DNA from: Ornithinimicrobium faecis
GTDB lineage: Bacteria > Actinomycetota > Actinomycetes > Actinomycetales > Dermatophilaceae
Assembly (NCBI RefSeq): GCF_023923225.1
Contig: NZ_CP099489.1
Span: 3,534,001 to 3,598,000 of the forward strand
Direction of reading: 5' to 3'
Length of the DNA: 64,000 nucleotides
In this document: positions 27,793 through 36,936 of the stretch, piece after piece
How positions within the stretch are numbered: position 1 is the stretch's first letter
How the letters are laid out: each line of letters opens with the position of its first letter
Made by a program: the position numbers and the translations under genes
The notes under the pieces: generated by a model
Told to the model about the DNA's origin: nothing
The model's database searches: none
The model's input: only the letters and a program-made list of their open reading frames with translations

Positions 27793-29115
27793 GTCGGCGG
27801 GCGGTGAGTTCAGGGCGCCCGGCATCGCGGCCCGGACGATCTCGCGCATCGGCACCGTCGCCTCCAGCTGCGAGAGAACCGCCAGTCCACCCAGCCAGAC
27901 CCGTTGGACCAGCACATACTCAGGCGGCAGGTTGAGGGTCAGACCCACGCGGAAACCCTCGCTGCGGGGGTCCTGCAGATCGGCGAACGTCTCGCGCATC
28001 CACCCGCGGCTGAAGGTGAACTCCTCCGCCTGCAATGGCCTCAGGAACCGGTCGACGAAGGCGCGGATCGCCTCGGCGTCCACGTCCACGGACCGGCGCA
28101 CGAAGCCCTCGTCACGGAGCACCTCGACCAGTTCGTCGGCGTCGCCGTGCGCCGCGGCACTGAGCACCCGACTCAGCCCGCCGGGCAGCCCGTCCGGGAG
28201 CCGGTTGACCGCGCCGAAGTCAAGCACCCCGAGGCGGCCGTCCGGCAGCACCAGGAAGTTGCCCGGGTGCGGGTCTGCGTGCAACAGACCAGCCCGCTCC
28301 GGGGCCTGCAACAACAACCGCAGGTATGCCGAGGCGGCACGATCGCGGTCCCCCTGCGGTGCGCGGTCGATCAGGGTGGACAGCGGCACGCCATCCAGCC
28401 ACTCGGTGACCAGCACCCGCTGGGTCACCTCAACCACACCGGGGACGGCATAGGTCGGGTCGTCAGCGTAGAACTGGCCGAACTGCTCCTGAGCGTCGCC
28501 CTCCAACCGGTAGTCGACCTCCTCGCGCAGCCGGCGGCGCAGCTCGGTCAGGATCGGCTCGATATCGAGGCCCGGAAACAGCCCGCCGCTGACCCGGGCG
28601 AACCTGCTCAACGCAGTGATGTCGGCCATGAGCGCCCGCTCGGCCCCGGGGTACTGCACCTTGACCGCCACCGGTCGGCCGTCTCGCCAGACGGCCCGGT
28701 GCACCTGGCCGATCGAGGCGGCAGCTGCCGCAGACTCGTCGAAGGAGGTGAACAACGAGCGCCAGTCCTGCCCCAGCTCCTCCCCCAGGACCTGGCCAAC
28801 AGCCTCACCCGACATCGCGGGCGCTGCGGACTGCAGCCGGGTCAGGCTCTCTCGGTAGGCCTCGGTCTGCTCGGCCGGCAGCGCCGACTCCATCAGGGAC
28901 AGGAACTGTCCCACCTTCATCGCCCCGCCCTTGAGACCGCCGAGCACCTCGAACAGCTGGCGTGCGGAGTCCGCCTGACGCTGCGCGAGGACCTCGTCAG
29001 CCGACTGCCCTGACAGTCGCCGACCCGCCCCGCGGACGGCGCGGGCAGCGGCACCGAGCGGCAGGGTGGAGAGCCGAGCGGCGCGTGCAAGACCGGCCCG
29101 GGGTGGCTCGGCCAT
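27778..29115 (-). CDS. AarF/ABC1/UbiB family kinase-like protein
   Basis: 445 residues from ATG 29115 (MAEPPRAGLARAARLS); the frame stays open further upstream but that part overlaps a decayed gene. Family signatures are the KxGQ motif in GGAMKVGQFLSLM, AAASIGQVHRA, VAVKVQYPG and the catalytic-type HADPHPGNFLVLPDG followed by LDFGAVNRLP. These atypical kinases act as ATPases linked to isoprenoid-quinone lipid metabolism. Here it is monocistronic. Confidence 0.88.
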   Translation of the reverse strand: MAEPPRAGLARAARLSTLPLGAAARAVRGAGRRLSGQSADEVLAQRQADSARQLFEVLGGLKGGAMKVGQFLSLMESALPAEQTEAYRESLTRLQSAAPAMSGEAVGQVLGEELGQDWRSLFTSFDESAAAAASIGQVHRAVWRDGRPVAVKVQYPGAERALMADITALSRFARVSGGLFPGLDIEPILTELRRRLREEVDYRLEGDAQEQFGQFYADDPTYAVPGVVEVTQRVLVTEWLDGVPLSTLIDRAPQGDRDRAASAYLRLLLQAPERAGLLHADPHPGNFLVLPDGRLGVLDFGAVNRLPDGLPGGLSRVLSAAAHGDADELVEVLRDEGFVRRSVDVDAEAIRAFVDRFLRPLQAEEFTFSRGWMRETFADLQDPRSEGFRVGLTLNLPPEYVLVQRVWLGGLAVLSQLEATVPMREIVRAAMPGALNSPPADERGV

Positions 29116-29224
29116 GGCTGTCCTCTCGTCCGCACTGCTGATCCGCGGCCAGTCAAGCGGATGTGCCCATGGGCCCATCCGCCACATCACATTCTGCATC
29201 TTCATCCGCCCGAGGGTCTCGCAG

Positions 29225-29345
29225 CCCCGCTCGGCGAACCGAGTCGGCGAGGCCAAGGCTGGGCCGCTCGACCTTAATCACGTCGGCGCCATAGTCGCCG
29301 AGGATCTGTGCGGTCAGCGGCTGGGTGATCCTTCCCGTGCCCCCG
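29225..29345 (-). pseudogene. Fragment of a CaiB/BaiF-type CoA-transferase
   Basis: On the minus strand about 40 codons read ITQPLTAQILGDYGADVIKV followed by ERPSLGLADS, the strongly conserved N-terminal signature of family III CoA-transferases. Neither a start region nor the remaining about 350 residues are present, so this is a relic. Confidence 0.6.
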
Positions 29346-29366
29346 GCCCTCCGATACTGTCAGCAT

Positions 29367-29503
29367 GTGCTGGCCGTGGACGTCGACCGCGAGCGCCTGC
29401 GCGATGTGTGCGAGCGTTATGGCGTTGCGTCCCTGGAACGTCAATCAACACCTACCTTCGCGAGCAGATCCTGACCGACGCACGGCCCCTCTATGCGGCG
29501 TGA
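29367..29503 (+). pseudogene. Decayed MNT-type nucleotidyltransferase (MntA-like antitoxin) gene
   Basis: From 29367 one frame reads VLAVDVDRERLRDVCERYGV, like the opening of minimal nucleotidyltransferases, but it has lost the GS/DxD catalytic core. A second frame ending at 29503 reads YLREQILTDARPLYAA, like the C-terminus of the same family. An internal deletion with frameshift joins the two. In intact loci this protein is the antitoxin of a HEPN toxin; no HEPN gene is present here. Confidence 0.5.
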
Positions 29504-29691
29504 ACTTCTGCTGCCTCGCGAAATGCGCGACCCAGCGACGACGATCCGTGATCGTCGGACACACGAGAGGGACGCACGAGAGCTGGGCGCTACCAGGCGG
29601 CCTCGTGCCTGATGGGGTCACCAAGATCGACCACCAGAACTGACGGCGCAGAATCGGGTCAGACACCCCTCAAACAGATGGGAGTGAAGGC
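29504..29691. other. Non-coding or decayed stretch
   Basis: A short plus-strand segment (about 29545-29620) reads ESWALPGGLVPDG, which resembles the Nudix region around the box, but no complete domain is present. Nothing else is recognisable. Confidence 0.3.
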
Positions 29692-29943
29692 ATGAAGGTC
29701 AGGGCAATCGCGGAACGATCTGGCGCGGGGTGGTCGGTGTCTGCTCCAGACGTGGATGGATTGTTCACCCAGGCCAAGCGGCTCGACCAGATCCCTGCGA
29801 TGGTGGCCGACGCAGTCGAACTGCTGGAAGGGCTCCCAGCCGGCGACGTAGAAGTCGAGGTCATCCCCAAGCCTCAAGGGCGATCTCGCGCGAGAGAGGG
29901 CCGAGGCGCGGGAGGCCAGCGAACGCGCCCGCCAGGCAACTGA
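29692..29943 (+). pseudogene. HicB-like antitoxin gene with 3' frameshift
   Basis: An ATG behind GGAGTGAAGGC starts a HicB-like domain: MKVRAIAERSGAGWSVSAPD, then VDGLFTQAKRLDQIPAMVAD and VEVEVIPKP. Beyond about residue 62 the frame becomes an Arg/Gly-rich tail, while the neighbouring frame reads GDLARERAEAREASERARQA, the expected coiled-coil continuation. One frameshift near 29875 therefore explains the short 83-residue product. No HicA toxin follows. Confidence 0.6.
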
Positions 29944-29974
29944 GCAGGCCAACGTCTTCCTGCTTCAGGTCTTG

Positions 29975-30008
29975 CTGTCTTGCAAAAGATGGCCAAACTG
30001 CAAGACAG
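29975..30008. repeat. 10-bp inverted repeat
   Basis: CTGTCTTGCA (29975-29984) and TGCAAGACAG (29999-30008) are perfect reverse complements around 14 bases. It lies just after the frameshifted HicB-like gene and may be a terminator or an operator. Confidence 0.5.
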
Positions 30009-30180
30009 AACCCTGGGCGTGGCACTGTACAAAGACGAAACCCCGGCGATATAGCGAACCAGTGATCTCTCCGGGGTCTACGCGTCCATCCTCCACGACG
30101 GGGAGGCATAGGGCAACAGTCTCTGCGAGTTGGTAGGGATCCTCACTCGCCCAACCCAACCCACGGCATACGCTGGTCGT

Positions 30181-31134
30181 GTGCCCGAGGACTTCGTCAT
30201 CGCCCGCAACCCGGAGGAGGGCACGACGCTGCCCTATCTCCTGCGGATTCCGCTGGGGCGCAACGGGATCGTGCTGAAGGCCAAGGAGACGTGGCCGCGC
30301 ACGGGCAAGGTCTATTGCCACCGCGCAGTCGGGTGGCCGCTCGAACCCGAGATCATCGAGCAGGTGCCGGTCCGCTCCTGCGTGCAGCGCGGCGCGAGCA
30401 TTGACCTGGTCCTCGGCCGTGGTCGGGAGAACCGCTCACAGTTCGTGCTCACCCGAATCCGCGGCGGGCGCGAGGCAATCTTCTGGCAGACCGCGAGGAC
30501 CAGCAAGCAGGCCCGGCCCGCCGTGGCACTGCCCACGGCGCGCGGGTCGGGCGTGAGCCAACTCGAGATCGTGGTCGACAGCCACGAGCGCTATGCCTGG
30601 AAGTTCGAGCACCAGCAGGCCACGACGACCCGGCGAGCGCTGCGCGCCGGTGACTATGGCGTGGTCAGTGGTGAGCGGCTTATGGCGTCCGTGGAGCGCA
30701 AGTCGCTACAGGATCTGGTCGGCACGCTGACCTCCGGCAAGATGCGCTATCTGCTCGCCGACCTGGCCGTGCTGCCCAGTGCTGCGGTTGTCGTCGAGGA
30801 CCGCTATTCCGCCGTCTTCAAGCTCGATCGAGTGCGCCCCTCCGTGGTTGCGGACTCCCTCGCCGAGTGCCACGCGCGCTTCCCGTCGGTGCCGATCATC
30901 TTCTGCGAGACGCGGGCACTGGCTCAGGAGTGGACCTATCGCTTCCTGGCCGCCGCGCTGGTGCACGACAGTGAGACCACGCACGCCACCAGCGAGGCGT
31001 CGGCGCTGCCGTCGGCTGCCGCGCCCAGCCCCGCTCAGGTGCGGGAGTGGGCTCGCAGGCAGGGGCTTGCCGTCTCCGATCGCGGCCGCATCAGTGCCGC
31101 CGTGCTCCAGCAGTTCGCGCGCCGTAACGGGTAG
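30181..31134 (+). CDS. ERCC4-family nuclease with Lsr2-like C-terminal DNA-binding domain
   Basis: 317 residues from GTG 30181; a TANNNT-type -10 (TACGCT) about ten bases upstream suggests a leaderless message. Residues about 120-260 form an XPF/ERCC4 nuclease domain with IVVDSHERYAWKF and the catalytic pattern ERKxxxD in SVERKSLQDLV (near 171). The C-terminal about 35 residues (VREWARRQGLAVSDRGRI) match the Lsr2 AT-hook-like domain, which binds AT-rich, often foreign, DNA. The pairing suggests a nuclease directed to DNA structures or xenogeneic DNA; that role is inferred. Confidence 0.85.
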   Translation: MPEDFVIARNPEEGTTLPYLLRIPLGRNGIVLKAKETWPRTGKVYCHRAVGWPLEPEIIEQVPVRSCVQRGASIDLVLGRGRENRSQFVLTRIRGGREAIFWQTARTSKQARPAVALPTARGSGVSQLEIVVDSHERYAWKFEHQQATTTRRALRAGDYGVVSGERLMASVERKSLQDLVGTLTSGKMRYLLADLAVLPSAAVVVEDRYSAVFKLDRVRPSVVADSLAECHARFPSVPIIFCETRALAQEWTYRFLAAALVHDSETTHATSEASALPSAAAPSPAQVREWARRQGLAVSDRGRISAAVLQQFARRNG

Positions 31135-31184
31135 ACAACCCTGGCAGTCGGCGCCCTGATCGCGGTGCCTGCCCTCATATACCC

Positions 31185-31225
31185 AGACGGGTGGCTGAGT
31201 CACCCCATGACTCATTCACCCGTCT
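31185..31225. terminator. Long hairpin, family TGAGTC-N7-GACTCA (copy B)
   Basis: Arms AGACGGGTGGCTGAGTC and GACTCATTCACCCGTCT around the loop ACCCCAT, 15 of 17 positions paired. It separates the convergent ERCC4 nuclease and thioesterase genes. Confidence 0.75.
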
Positions 31226-31366
31226 CCAGCCATCACGGCTGTCGCTCGCCAGCGTGATGAGTCCAGACGACCCGTACCGGACGGCCCGCGTGCCGCTGGA
31301 CTTCCCTTAAGTGAAAGATGTCTCCCAGTTAAGGGGATCCTCAGGGCTATCGCGGCCGAGCAGGCG

Positions 31367-31771
31367 TCAGTCCTTCCACTCCAGGAACAGCTGAGTCTGC
31401 GTGGTGGCGGAGACTTCCTTGCCGTCGCCCCGCCTGGTGATCACCTGGACCACCACCGACGTCCGGCCCGCGTGCAGGGGCCGCCCCTCCGCGGTGACGA
31501 CGTCCCCCACCCGGGCGGCGCGAAAGAAGTTGGTCTTGGACTCCAGCGTCACAGTCGTCTTGCCGGGAGGGCAGTTCGCGAAGCCCACCGTGCCGCCGCA
31601 GTGATCGACCAGCGACATCAAGGCTCCCCCATGGAGCACGCCGTTGCGGTTGGACAACTCCGGGGAGATCGACATCTGATAACTGGCGCAGGACGGGTCG
31701 ACGCTGATCTCCTCGATCCCCAGGTGCCTGGAAAAGCTTGACTCCTGGGGCATCACGCTCGGGGTCTCCAT
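31367..31771 (-). CDS. PaaI-type hotdog thioesterase
   Basis: 134 residues from ATG 31771 (METPSVMPQ); an earlier in-frame start would add 11 residues. The hotdog signature NRNGVLHGGALMSLVDHCGG contains the catalytic-type HGG-x4-D pattern of PaaI/YigI thioesterases, which hydrolyse acyl- or phenylacetyl-CoA esters. It is divergent from the nitrile hydratase operon with only about 50 bases between starts. Confidence 0.85.
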   Translation of the reverse strand: METPSVMPQESSFSRHLGIEEISVDPSCASYQMSISPELSNRNGVLHGGALMSLVDHCGGTVGFANCPPGKTTVTLESKTNFFRAARVGDVVTAEGRPLHAGRTSVVVQVITRRGDGKEVSATTQTQLFLEWKD

Positions 31772-31820
31772 GAGTCGTGACACTAGCCGAGGTGTCAGCC
31801 GCACCCATTAGGGTCAGGCC

Positions 31821-32468
31821 ATGGGCCACGAGCACGATCACCCCGAGTTCAGCGAACTGTCCGAGATGGACGCCCGGGTGCGGGCCCTGGAGACGCTGTT
31901 GATCGAGCGTGGACTGGTGGAGCGTGCCGCGCTCGACGCGGTGGTCGAGCGCTATGAGCACGAGGTCGGTCCGCACAACGGCGCCCAGGTGGTTGCCCGC
32001 GCCTGGACTGACCCGGATTACCGGGCCTGGCTGCTCGAGGACGCCGATGCCGCGATCGCCTCCCTCGGGCACGTCGGGCGGCAGGGCGAGCACATGGTCG
32101 TTGTCGAGAACAACCCCGAGCGCCACCACGTGGTCGTTTGCACCCTGTGCTCCTGCTATCCGTGGCCCGTCCTGGGGCTGCCCCCGGTCTGGTACAAGTC
32201 GCCGGCCTACCGCTCCAAGGTGGTCATCGACCCCCGTGGCGTGCTGGCCGACTTTGGGGTGACCCTTCCCGACGACACCCAGATCAAGGTGTGGGACTCC
32301 ACCGCCGAGGTGCGCTATCTGGTCCTGCCGATGCGCCCCGAGGGGACCGAGGACCTGTCGTTGGAGGAGTTGGCCGCCCTGGTCAACCGGGACTCGATGA
32401 TCGGCACCGGCCTGGCCAGCCCGCCGCCGCCGAGCCCGCACAAGAGCACAGCGGAGAGCCCGGCATGA
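31821..32468 (+). CDS. nthA: Cobalt-type nitrile hydratase, alpha subunit
   Basis: 215 residues. The metal site [11 protein letters not shown] has the Cys107-Thr-Leu-Cys110-Ser-Cys112 pattern; threonine after the first cysteine is typical of cobalt enzymes (iron enzymes have serine). The enzyme hydrates nitriles to amides in the cytoplasm. A TTAGGGT element about ten bases before the ATG suggests leaderless expression. The stop overlaps the beta-subunit start (ATGA). Confidence 0.95.
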   Translation: MGHEHDHPEFSELSEMDARVRALETLLIERGLVERAALDAVVERYEHEVGPHNGAQVVARAWTDPDYRAWLLEDADAAIASLGHVGRQGEHMVVVENNPERHHVVVCTLCSCYPWPVLGLPPVWYKSPAYRSKVVIDPRGVLADFGVTLPDDTQIKVWDSTAEVRYLVLPMRPEGTEDLSLEELAALVNRDSMIGTGLASPPPPSPHKSTAESPA

Positions 32469-33100
32469 ACGGCGTCCACGACCTCGGCGGTCTGCAGTCC
32501 TTCGGCCCCGTTGAGCCCGAGCCGGACGAGCCGGCCTTCCACGCCGACTGGGAGCGGCGCGCACTGGCGGTCACGCTCGCGCTCGGCGCCCTCGGCCAGT
32601 GGAACATCGACCAGATGCGCCACGAGCGCGAGAGCCTGCCGCCGGCCGACTACCTGTCCAGCAGCTACTACCGCATCTGGATCCTCGCCCTGGAGCACGC
32701 GATCGACGAGCTCGGTCTCCTCGAGCGCGACGACCTCGCGGCGCGCACGGCGCAGGAGTTGATGACCGGCTTCGCCAGCCGCGTCCCCTACGAGCGCCCC
32801 ACCAGCACCACCCCGACGTTTGCCGTGGGGCAGGTCGTGCGGGCCCGGAACCTCAACCCCGCCGGCCACACCCGACTCCCCCGCTATGCCCGCGGCCGGG
32901 TGGGCACCGTCATCGCGGTGCGCGGAGCGCATGTCTTCCCGGATCGCAACGCGGTGCCACTCGGTCAGCAGCCCGACCCAGAGCCCGAGTGGCTCTACAC
33001 CGTCGACTTCACCGGAGCCGAGTTGTGGGGCGAGACGGCCGACCCGACGCTGACCGTCTCGATCGACGCGTGGGAGCCCTACCTGGAGGCCGTCGCATGA
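32465..33100 (+). CDS. nthB: Nitrile hydratase, beta subunit
   Basis: 211 residues from the ATG overlapping the alpha stop. It starts with the invariant MNGVHDLGG and ends with the SH3-like barrel typical of the beta subunit ([24 protein letters not shown]). It forms the alpha-beta heterodimer with the upstream product. Its stop overlaps the start of the accessory gene. Confidence 0.95.
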   Translation: MNGVHDLGGLQSFGPVEPEPDEPAFHADWERRALAVTLALGALGQWNIDQMRHERESLPPADYLSSSYYRIWILALEHAIDELGLLERDDLAARTAQELMTGFASRVPYERPTSTTPTFAVGQVVRARNLNPAGHTRLPRYARGRVGTVIAVRGAHVFPDRNAVPLGQQPDPEPEWLYTVDFTGAELWGETADPTLTVSIDAWEPYLEAVA

Positions 33101-33459
33101 CCATGACCGCTGCCGTGCAGCTCGAGACGATCTCCGCCGCGTGCGGCGACCAACTGCCGCTGCCACCGCGCGGCGACGAGCAGGTCTTCGCCGCCCCGTG
33201 GCAGGCGCAGGTCTTTGCGATGACGCTCGCCCTGCACGAGCAGGGCGTCTTCACCTGGCCGCAGTGGGCCGAGGTGCTCGGCCGCCACGTCGCGGCGGGC
33301 GCCACCGACGGCAGCGACTACTACGAGCGCTGGGCCGACGCCTTCACCGAGCTCCTCCAGACCCGTGGGATCGCCACCGCCGGGGATATCGCACGCCTCA
33401 CCCAGGACTGGCACGACGCCGCCGCCCGCACCCCGCACGGGACCCCGATCGAGCTCTGA
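33097..33459 (+). CDS. Nitrile hydratase accessory protein (cobalt chaperone, P14K-like)
   Basis: 120 residues overlapping the beta stop by four bases. It resembles the N-terminal half of the beta subunit (FAAPWQAQVFAMTLALHEQG, then FTWPQWAEVLG), as the self-subunit-swapping cobalt chaperones do. It would deliver the cobalt-loaded alpha subunit and help oxidise its cysteines. Alpha, beta and chaperone thus make a complete cobalt nitrile hydratase operon; no amidase is adjacent, although one lies 10 kb away. Confidence 0.9.
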   Translation: MTMTAAVQLETISAACGDQLPLPPRGDEQVFAAPWQAQVFAMTLALHEQGVFTWPQWAEVLGRHVAAGATDGSDYYERWADAFTELLQTRGIATAGDIARLTQDWHDAAARTPHGTPIEL

Positions 33460-33489
33460 GGCCGCATGTTCTGAGGCCACGCGGGCCGC

Positions 33490-35148
33490 TCAGACCGCGT
33501 TCACCTGCCGCCGACGCATCCCCACCAGCGCGAGGGCCGACACTGCGACGGCCAGCACCAGCACCACCAGGAAAGGCAGCACCTCGAAGGGCTCCACGGG
33601 GACGCCCGCCAGGTGACTGAACGGCGACAACGCGACGAGCCAGTCGGGCAGGCTCAGCAGCTCGCCAAAGAAGTTCACGACAGCGGACAGGGCGACCAGC
33701 ACCCAGCCGATCGGCGCCATGAGCCGCGGGGCCCAGCCGGCCAGGGCGGCGCACACTGCCAGCACCAGGAGGACGCCGGGCAGGAGGACCACGTGGGAGG
33801 CCAGCACGCCGCCGACGAGGCTCCAGTCACCGGTCACCGCTGCCGCCGCGACGCCGGTCAGCAGTCCCGTGGCCACGCTGATCAGCACGGCGCCGAGGGC
33901 CACGACGAGCGTGTGGGACCCGAGCCACGCGGCGCGCCCGACCCTGGCGGACAGCACCAGCTCGGCACGCCCGCTCAGCTCCTCGGCGCGCAGCGTCTGC
34001 ATCGCAAACACCGTGTAGGCCGCGATCAGCACGCTGACGAAGGCGCCCAGGAACGCGACATACCCGTCGACCAGGCCCGCCGTGCCAAACATGTCCTTCA
34101 GCGCGGCCGGCATGTCCTCGCCCGCGTCGATCATCGCCTGGGTGAAGGCGCCGTCAACGATGCCCAGCAGGGCGATGCCCACCCCCCAGCCGAGGAACCC
34201 TCCGCGCTGCAGGCGAGCGGCCAGCCCGAGCGGGGTGCCCAGCCAGGGCCGCGCCACGGCTGTGCCGGGGCGGGCGGCGACCAGGCTGGCGCCGAAGTCC
34301 CGTCGTCCCAGCAGGACGTAGGCAGCGGTGACGGTCACCACGGTCAGGCACACCGGGAGCAGCAGCGTGGCCCACCGGTCGTGGACATAGGGCGCGGCCT
34401 GGCTCGGCCACCCCAGCGGCGACACCCAGGACAGGGCGCTGCCACCGACTGCCGCCATGTCCCCGAGCGCGCGCATCACAAAACTGGCCGCCAGGACCGC
34501 GCCGGCCATCCCGGCAGCGGTCCGGGAGTATTCGCTCAGCTGCACCGTCACTGCGGTCACCCCGGCAAACGCCAGGCCGGTCAGACCGACGCCCAGCCCG
34601 ACCAGCAGCGAACCGGTGGGCGCGAACCCGACGGCCAGGGCCAGGCCCGTCACGACGGCGGTGGCCAGCCCGTTGGTGATCAGGGCGACGATCAGGGAGG
34701 CTGCCAGTGCGGCATACCGCCCAGTCACGTTGGCCCGGACGAGCTCCGCCCGGCCGGTCTGTTCCTCCAGACGGGTATGCCGAGTGATCAGCATGATGTT
34801 CATCAACCCTGCGAGGAGGAACAGGTAGGGCGCGTAGCCCGCGGCGAAGAACCGTTCATAGGTCGGTGCGTCCATGCCGAAGGCAGGGCCGGTGAACATC
34901 CGCCCGACCGGCTGGGTGAACAGCGTGACCAACGAGCGCAGGTCCTCCTGCGTCGGCGCCAGTTGGGGCAACGCGGACCCGATGTAGATGACGAACAGGC
35001 CCAGCCCGCCGACCCAGGCCGGCAACTTGATCCGGTCGCGGCGCAGCAGGAAGCGCACCAGGGTGCCAGTGCCTGCCAGCGAGGGTGAGCCGGTGCGGCC
35101 GCTGTGCTCGGACCGGACCGGGGCGTGAGTTGTGGTGGTGGCGGTCAT
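33490..35148 (-). CDS. ABC transporter permease
   Basis: 552 residues with about 12 membrane segments in two six-helix halves, as in actinobacterial antibiotic-exporter permeases. It begins with a short cytoplasmic stretch (about 50 residues). Its start overlaps the ATPase gene stop (ATGA), and TetR precedes both, so the three form a self-regulated drug or lipid exporter operon. The substrate is unknown. Confidence 0.9.
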   Translation of the reverse strand: MTATTTTHAPVRSEHSGRTGSPSLAGTGTLVRFLLRRDRIKLPAWVGGLGLFVIYIGSALPQLAPTQEDLRSLVTLFTQPVGRMFTGPAFGMDAPTYERFFAAGYAPYLFLLAGLMNIMLITRHTRLEEQTGRAELVRANVTGRYAALAASLIVALITNGLATAVVTGLALAVGFAPTGSLLVGLGVGLTGLAFAGVTAVTVQLSEYSRTAAGMAGAVLAASFVMRALGDMAAVGGSALSWVSPLGWPSQAAPYVHDRWATLLLPVCLTVVTVTAAYVLLGRRDFGASLVAARPGTAVARPWLGTPLGLAARLQRGGFLGWGVGIALLGIVDGAFTQAMIDAGEDMPAALKDMFGTAGLVDGYVAFLGAFVSVLIAAYTVFAMQTLRAEELSGRAELVLSARVGRAAWLGSHTLVVALGAVLISVATGLLTGVAAAAVTGDWSLVGGVLASHVVLLPGVLLVLAVCAALAGWAPRLMAPIGWVLVALSAVVNFFGELLSLPDWLVALSPFSHLAGVPVEPFEVLPFLVVLVLAVAVSALALVGMRRRQVNAV

Positions 35149-36086
35149 GAGGGCACCGCCTCCTCCGCCAGGACCTCCTCGGCGACGGCGTCGCCGTAGT
35201 GCCGCATCAGCAGCTGCTCCAGGGTCGGCGGGTGGGCCACGAGGGAGCGCACGCCCAACGGTGCCAGCGCGCGCACCACCTCATCGATCCGGTCACCGTC
35301 GACCTGGAGGCGCACCTGGCCGTCGTCCGTGGTCATGTCGTGCACGCCTGGCAGCTGGTCGAGCCGGTCGGCCGGGCGGTCCGTCTCGACCACGACGGTC
35401 GTGCGCGTCATGTGCCGCAGGTCCGACAGGCTCCCGGTCTCCACGATGCGGCCCTGCCGGATGATCGAGATGCGGTCGGCCAGGACCTCGACCTGGGCGA
35501 GGATGTGGCTGGAGAGCAGCACCGTGCGGCCCGCGCGCTTCGCCTCAGCGATCGCCTCCTGGAAAACCACCTCCATCAGCGGGTCGAGCCCGGCGGTGGG
35601 CTCGTCGAGCAGGAGCAGATCGACGTCGGAGATGAGGGCAGAGATCAGCGCGACCTTCTGCCGGTTGCCCTTGGAATAGGTGCGGGCCTTCTTCGTCGGG
35701 TCCAGCGCGAAGCGCTCACACAGCTCGTCGCGCCGCGCGAGATCCAGCCCGCCGCGCAGCCGGGCCAGCAGATCGATCGCCTCACCACCGGTCATGTTGG
35801 GCCACAGCTCCACGTCACCGGGCACGTAGGCCAACCGCTCGTGCAGCACCACCGCGTCCTGCCACGGATCACCGCCCAGGAGGCTGACCGACCCACCGTC
35901 AGCGCGCAGGAGACCGAGCAGGATCCGCATCGTGGTCGACTTGCCGGCTCCGTTCGGGCCGAGGAAGCCGTGCACCTCGCCCTGCCGCACCTCCAGGTCC
36001 AGTCCGTCCAGTGCGCGGGTGGTGCCGAACGTCTTGACGAGTCCCTGGGCCGAGATGACCGGAGCGCCGTTCATTGCCTGATTCAC
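35145..36086 (-). CDS. ABC transporter ATP-binding protein
   Basis: 313 residues from GTG 36086, which overlaps the TetR stop; an ATG four codons in is an alternative. Walker A is [14 protein letters not shown], the signature motif is represented by [15 protein letters not shown], Walker B is [15 protein letters not shown]-terminal extension is typical of daunorubicin-resistance-like exporters. It pairs with the downstream permease. Confidence 0.94.
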   Translation of the reverse strand: MNQAMNGAPVISAQGLVKTFGTTRALDGLDLEVRQGEVHGFLGPNGAGKSTTMRILLGLLRADGGSVSLLGGDPWQDAVVLHERLAYVPGDVELWPNMTGGEAIDLLARLRGGLDLARRDELCERFALDPTKKARTYSKGNRQKVALISALISDVDLLLLDEPTAGLDPLMEVVFQEAIAEAKRAGRTVLLSSHILAQVEVLADRISIIRQGRIVETGSLSDLRHMTRTTVVVETDRPADRLDQLPGVHDMTTDDGQVRLQVDGDRIDEVVRALAPLGVRSLVAHPPTLEQLLMRHYGDAVAEEVLAEEAVPS

Positions 36087-36814
36087 TCTTCCTCCTGGAT
36101 GTCTGGGTTGGTGTCTGGATGGGTGTCTGGATTGCCGTCTGGGCGGTCCCCCTGGACCGCGTCGGTCGGGAACGACTCGGGCACGTCAAACAGGTTGGCC
36201 ATCTGGTCGAAGGCGCCCTCGGCCATCAGTCCCTGGGTGAAGAGCTCGAGCATGGGGCGCAGATAGGGGCCCAGGCTCTCCGGCGGGGCGTCGGTGGCGA
36301 GGAAGTCGACCCCCAGGAGCCGGTCGAGGTGCTCGTGCATCGCCAGCGCCCCCATCGACCAGATGACCAGCACGATGGTCCGCTCGCGCGGTGTCGCGCT
36401 GGGCTTGAAGAAGCCAGCCTCCTCGGCCAGGTGCATGTAGTCGTGGGCGTCGGCGACGAACTCATCCACAAGGTCGCGCGTGGCCTCTCCGCCCTCGGTC
36501 AGGGCTCGCGCCAGATAACGCAGCAGCGGGCGACTCTCCTGGATCCTGCGCAAGGTCACGAAGGGATCCAGTTGCGGCCCCTCTGCCACGGTCGTCTCCT
36601 TGTTGGACCTGGTCACACTGGCCACGTGGTGATCGCAGGCCCGCCGCAGCCCCTCCTTCGAGCCGTAGTGGTGGATCACCAGCGCCTGCGACACCTCCGC
36701 CTCCTGAGCAATCGACCGCAGGCTCGTGCCACGCACACCGTGCTGACCGAACAGGTTGATCGCCGCCTCAAGGATGCGGGTCGCCCCACTGCGGGCATCT
36801 GCTGCCTCTGCCAT
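36083..36814 (-). CDS. TetR family transcriptional regulator
   Basis: 243 residues from ATG 36814. The N-terminal TetR helix-turn-helix is clear ([19 protein letters not shown], then [17 protein letters not shown]). It is the first gene of the ABC exporter operon, and two TGACTGA-type palindromes lie immediately upstream, so it very probably represses itself and the exporter. The divergent acyl-CoA synthetase shares the upstream region and may be co-regulated. Confidence 0.92.
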   Translation of the reverse strand: MAEAADARSGATRILEAAINLFGQHGVRGTSLRSIAQEAEVSQALVIHHYGSKEGLRRACDHHVASVTRSNKETTVAEGPQLDPFVTLRRIQESRPLLRYLARALTEGGEATRDLVDEFVADAHDYMHLAEEAGFFKPSATPRERTIVLVIWSMGALAMHEHLDRLLGVDFLATDAPPESLGPYLRPMLELFTQGLMAEGAFDQMANLFDVPESFPTDAVQGDRPDGNPDTHPDTNPDIQEEE

Positions 36815-36827
36815 GACACCTCCACGC

Positions 36828-36845
36828 TGACTGAACACTTAGTCA
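36828..36845. promoter_or_regulatory. Putative TetR operator 1
   Basis: TGACTGAACACTTAGTCA: seven-base arms with one mismatch, fourteen bases upstream of the TetR ATG. Confidence 0.65.
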
Positions 36846-36857
36846 GCATGCTAGACC

Positions 36858-36875
36858 TGACTGAGTGTTCAGTCA
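36858..36875. promoter_or_regulatory. Putative TetR operator 2
   Basis: TGACTGAGTGTTCAGTCA: perfect seven-base arms TGACTGA/TCAGTCA around four bases, 30 bases from operator 1 centre to centre, about three helical turns. Confidence 0.7.
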
Positions 36876-36936
36876 ACCCGTGGCAGCCGAGACCAGTCGC
36901 CGCCCCCGCGCCGCGGGTGCGTGCCAAGATGAAGAC

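Noticed and set aside
29545..29643. A functional Nudix gene
   Set aside because: Only a short ESWALPGG-like stretch is present, without the Nudix box Glu residues or enough length for a domain.
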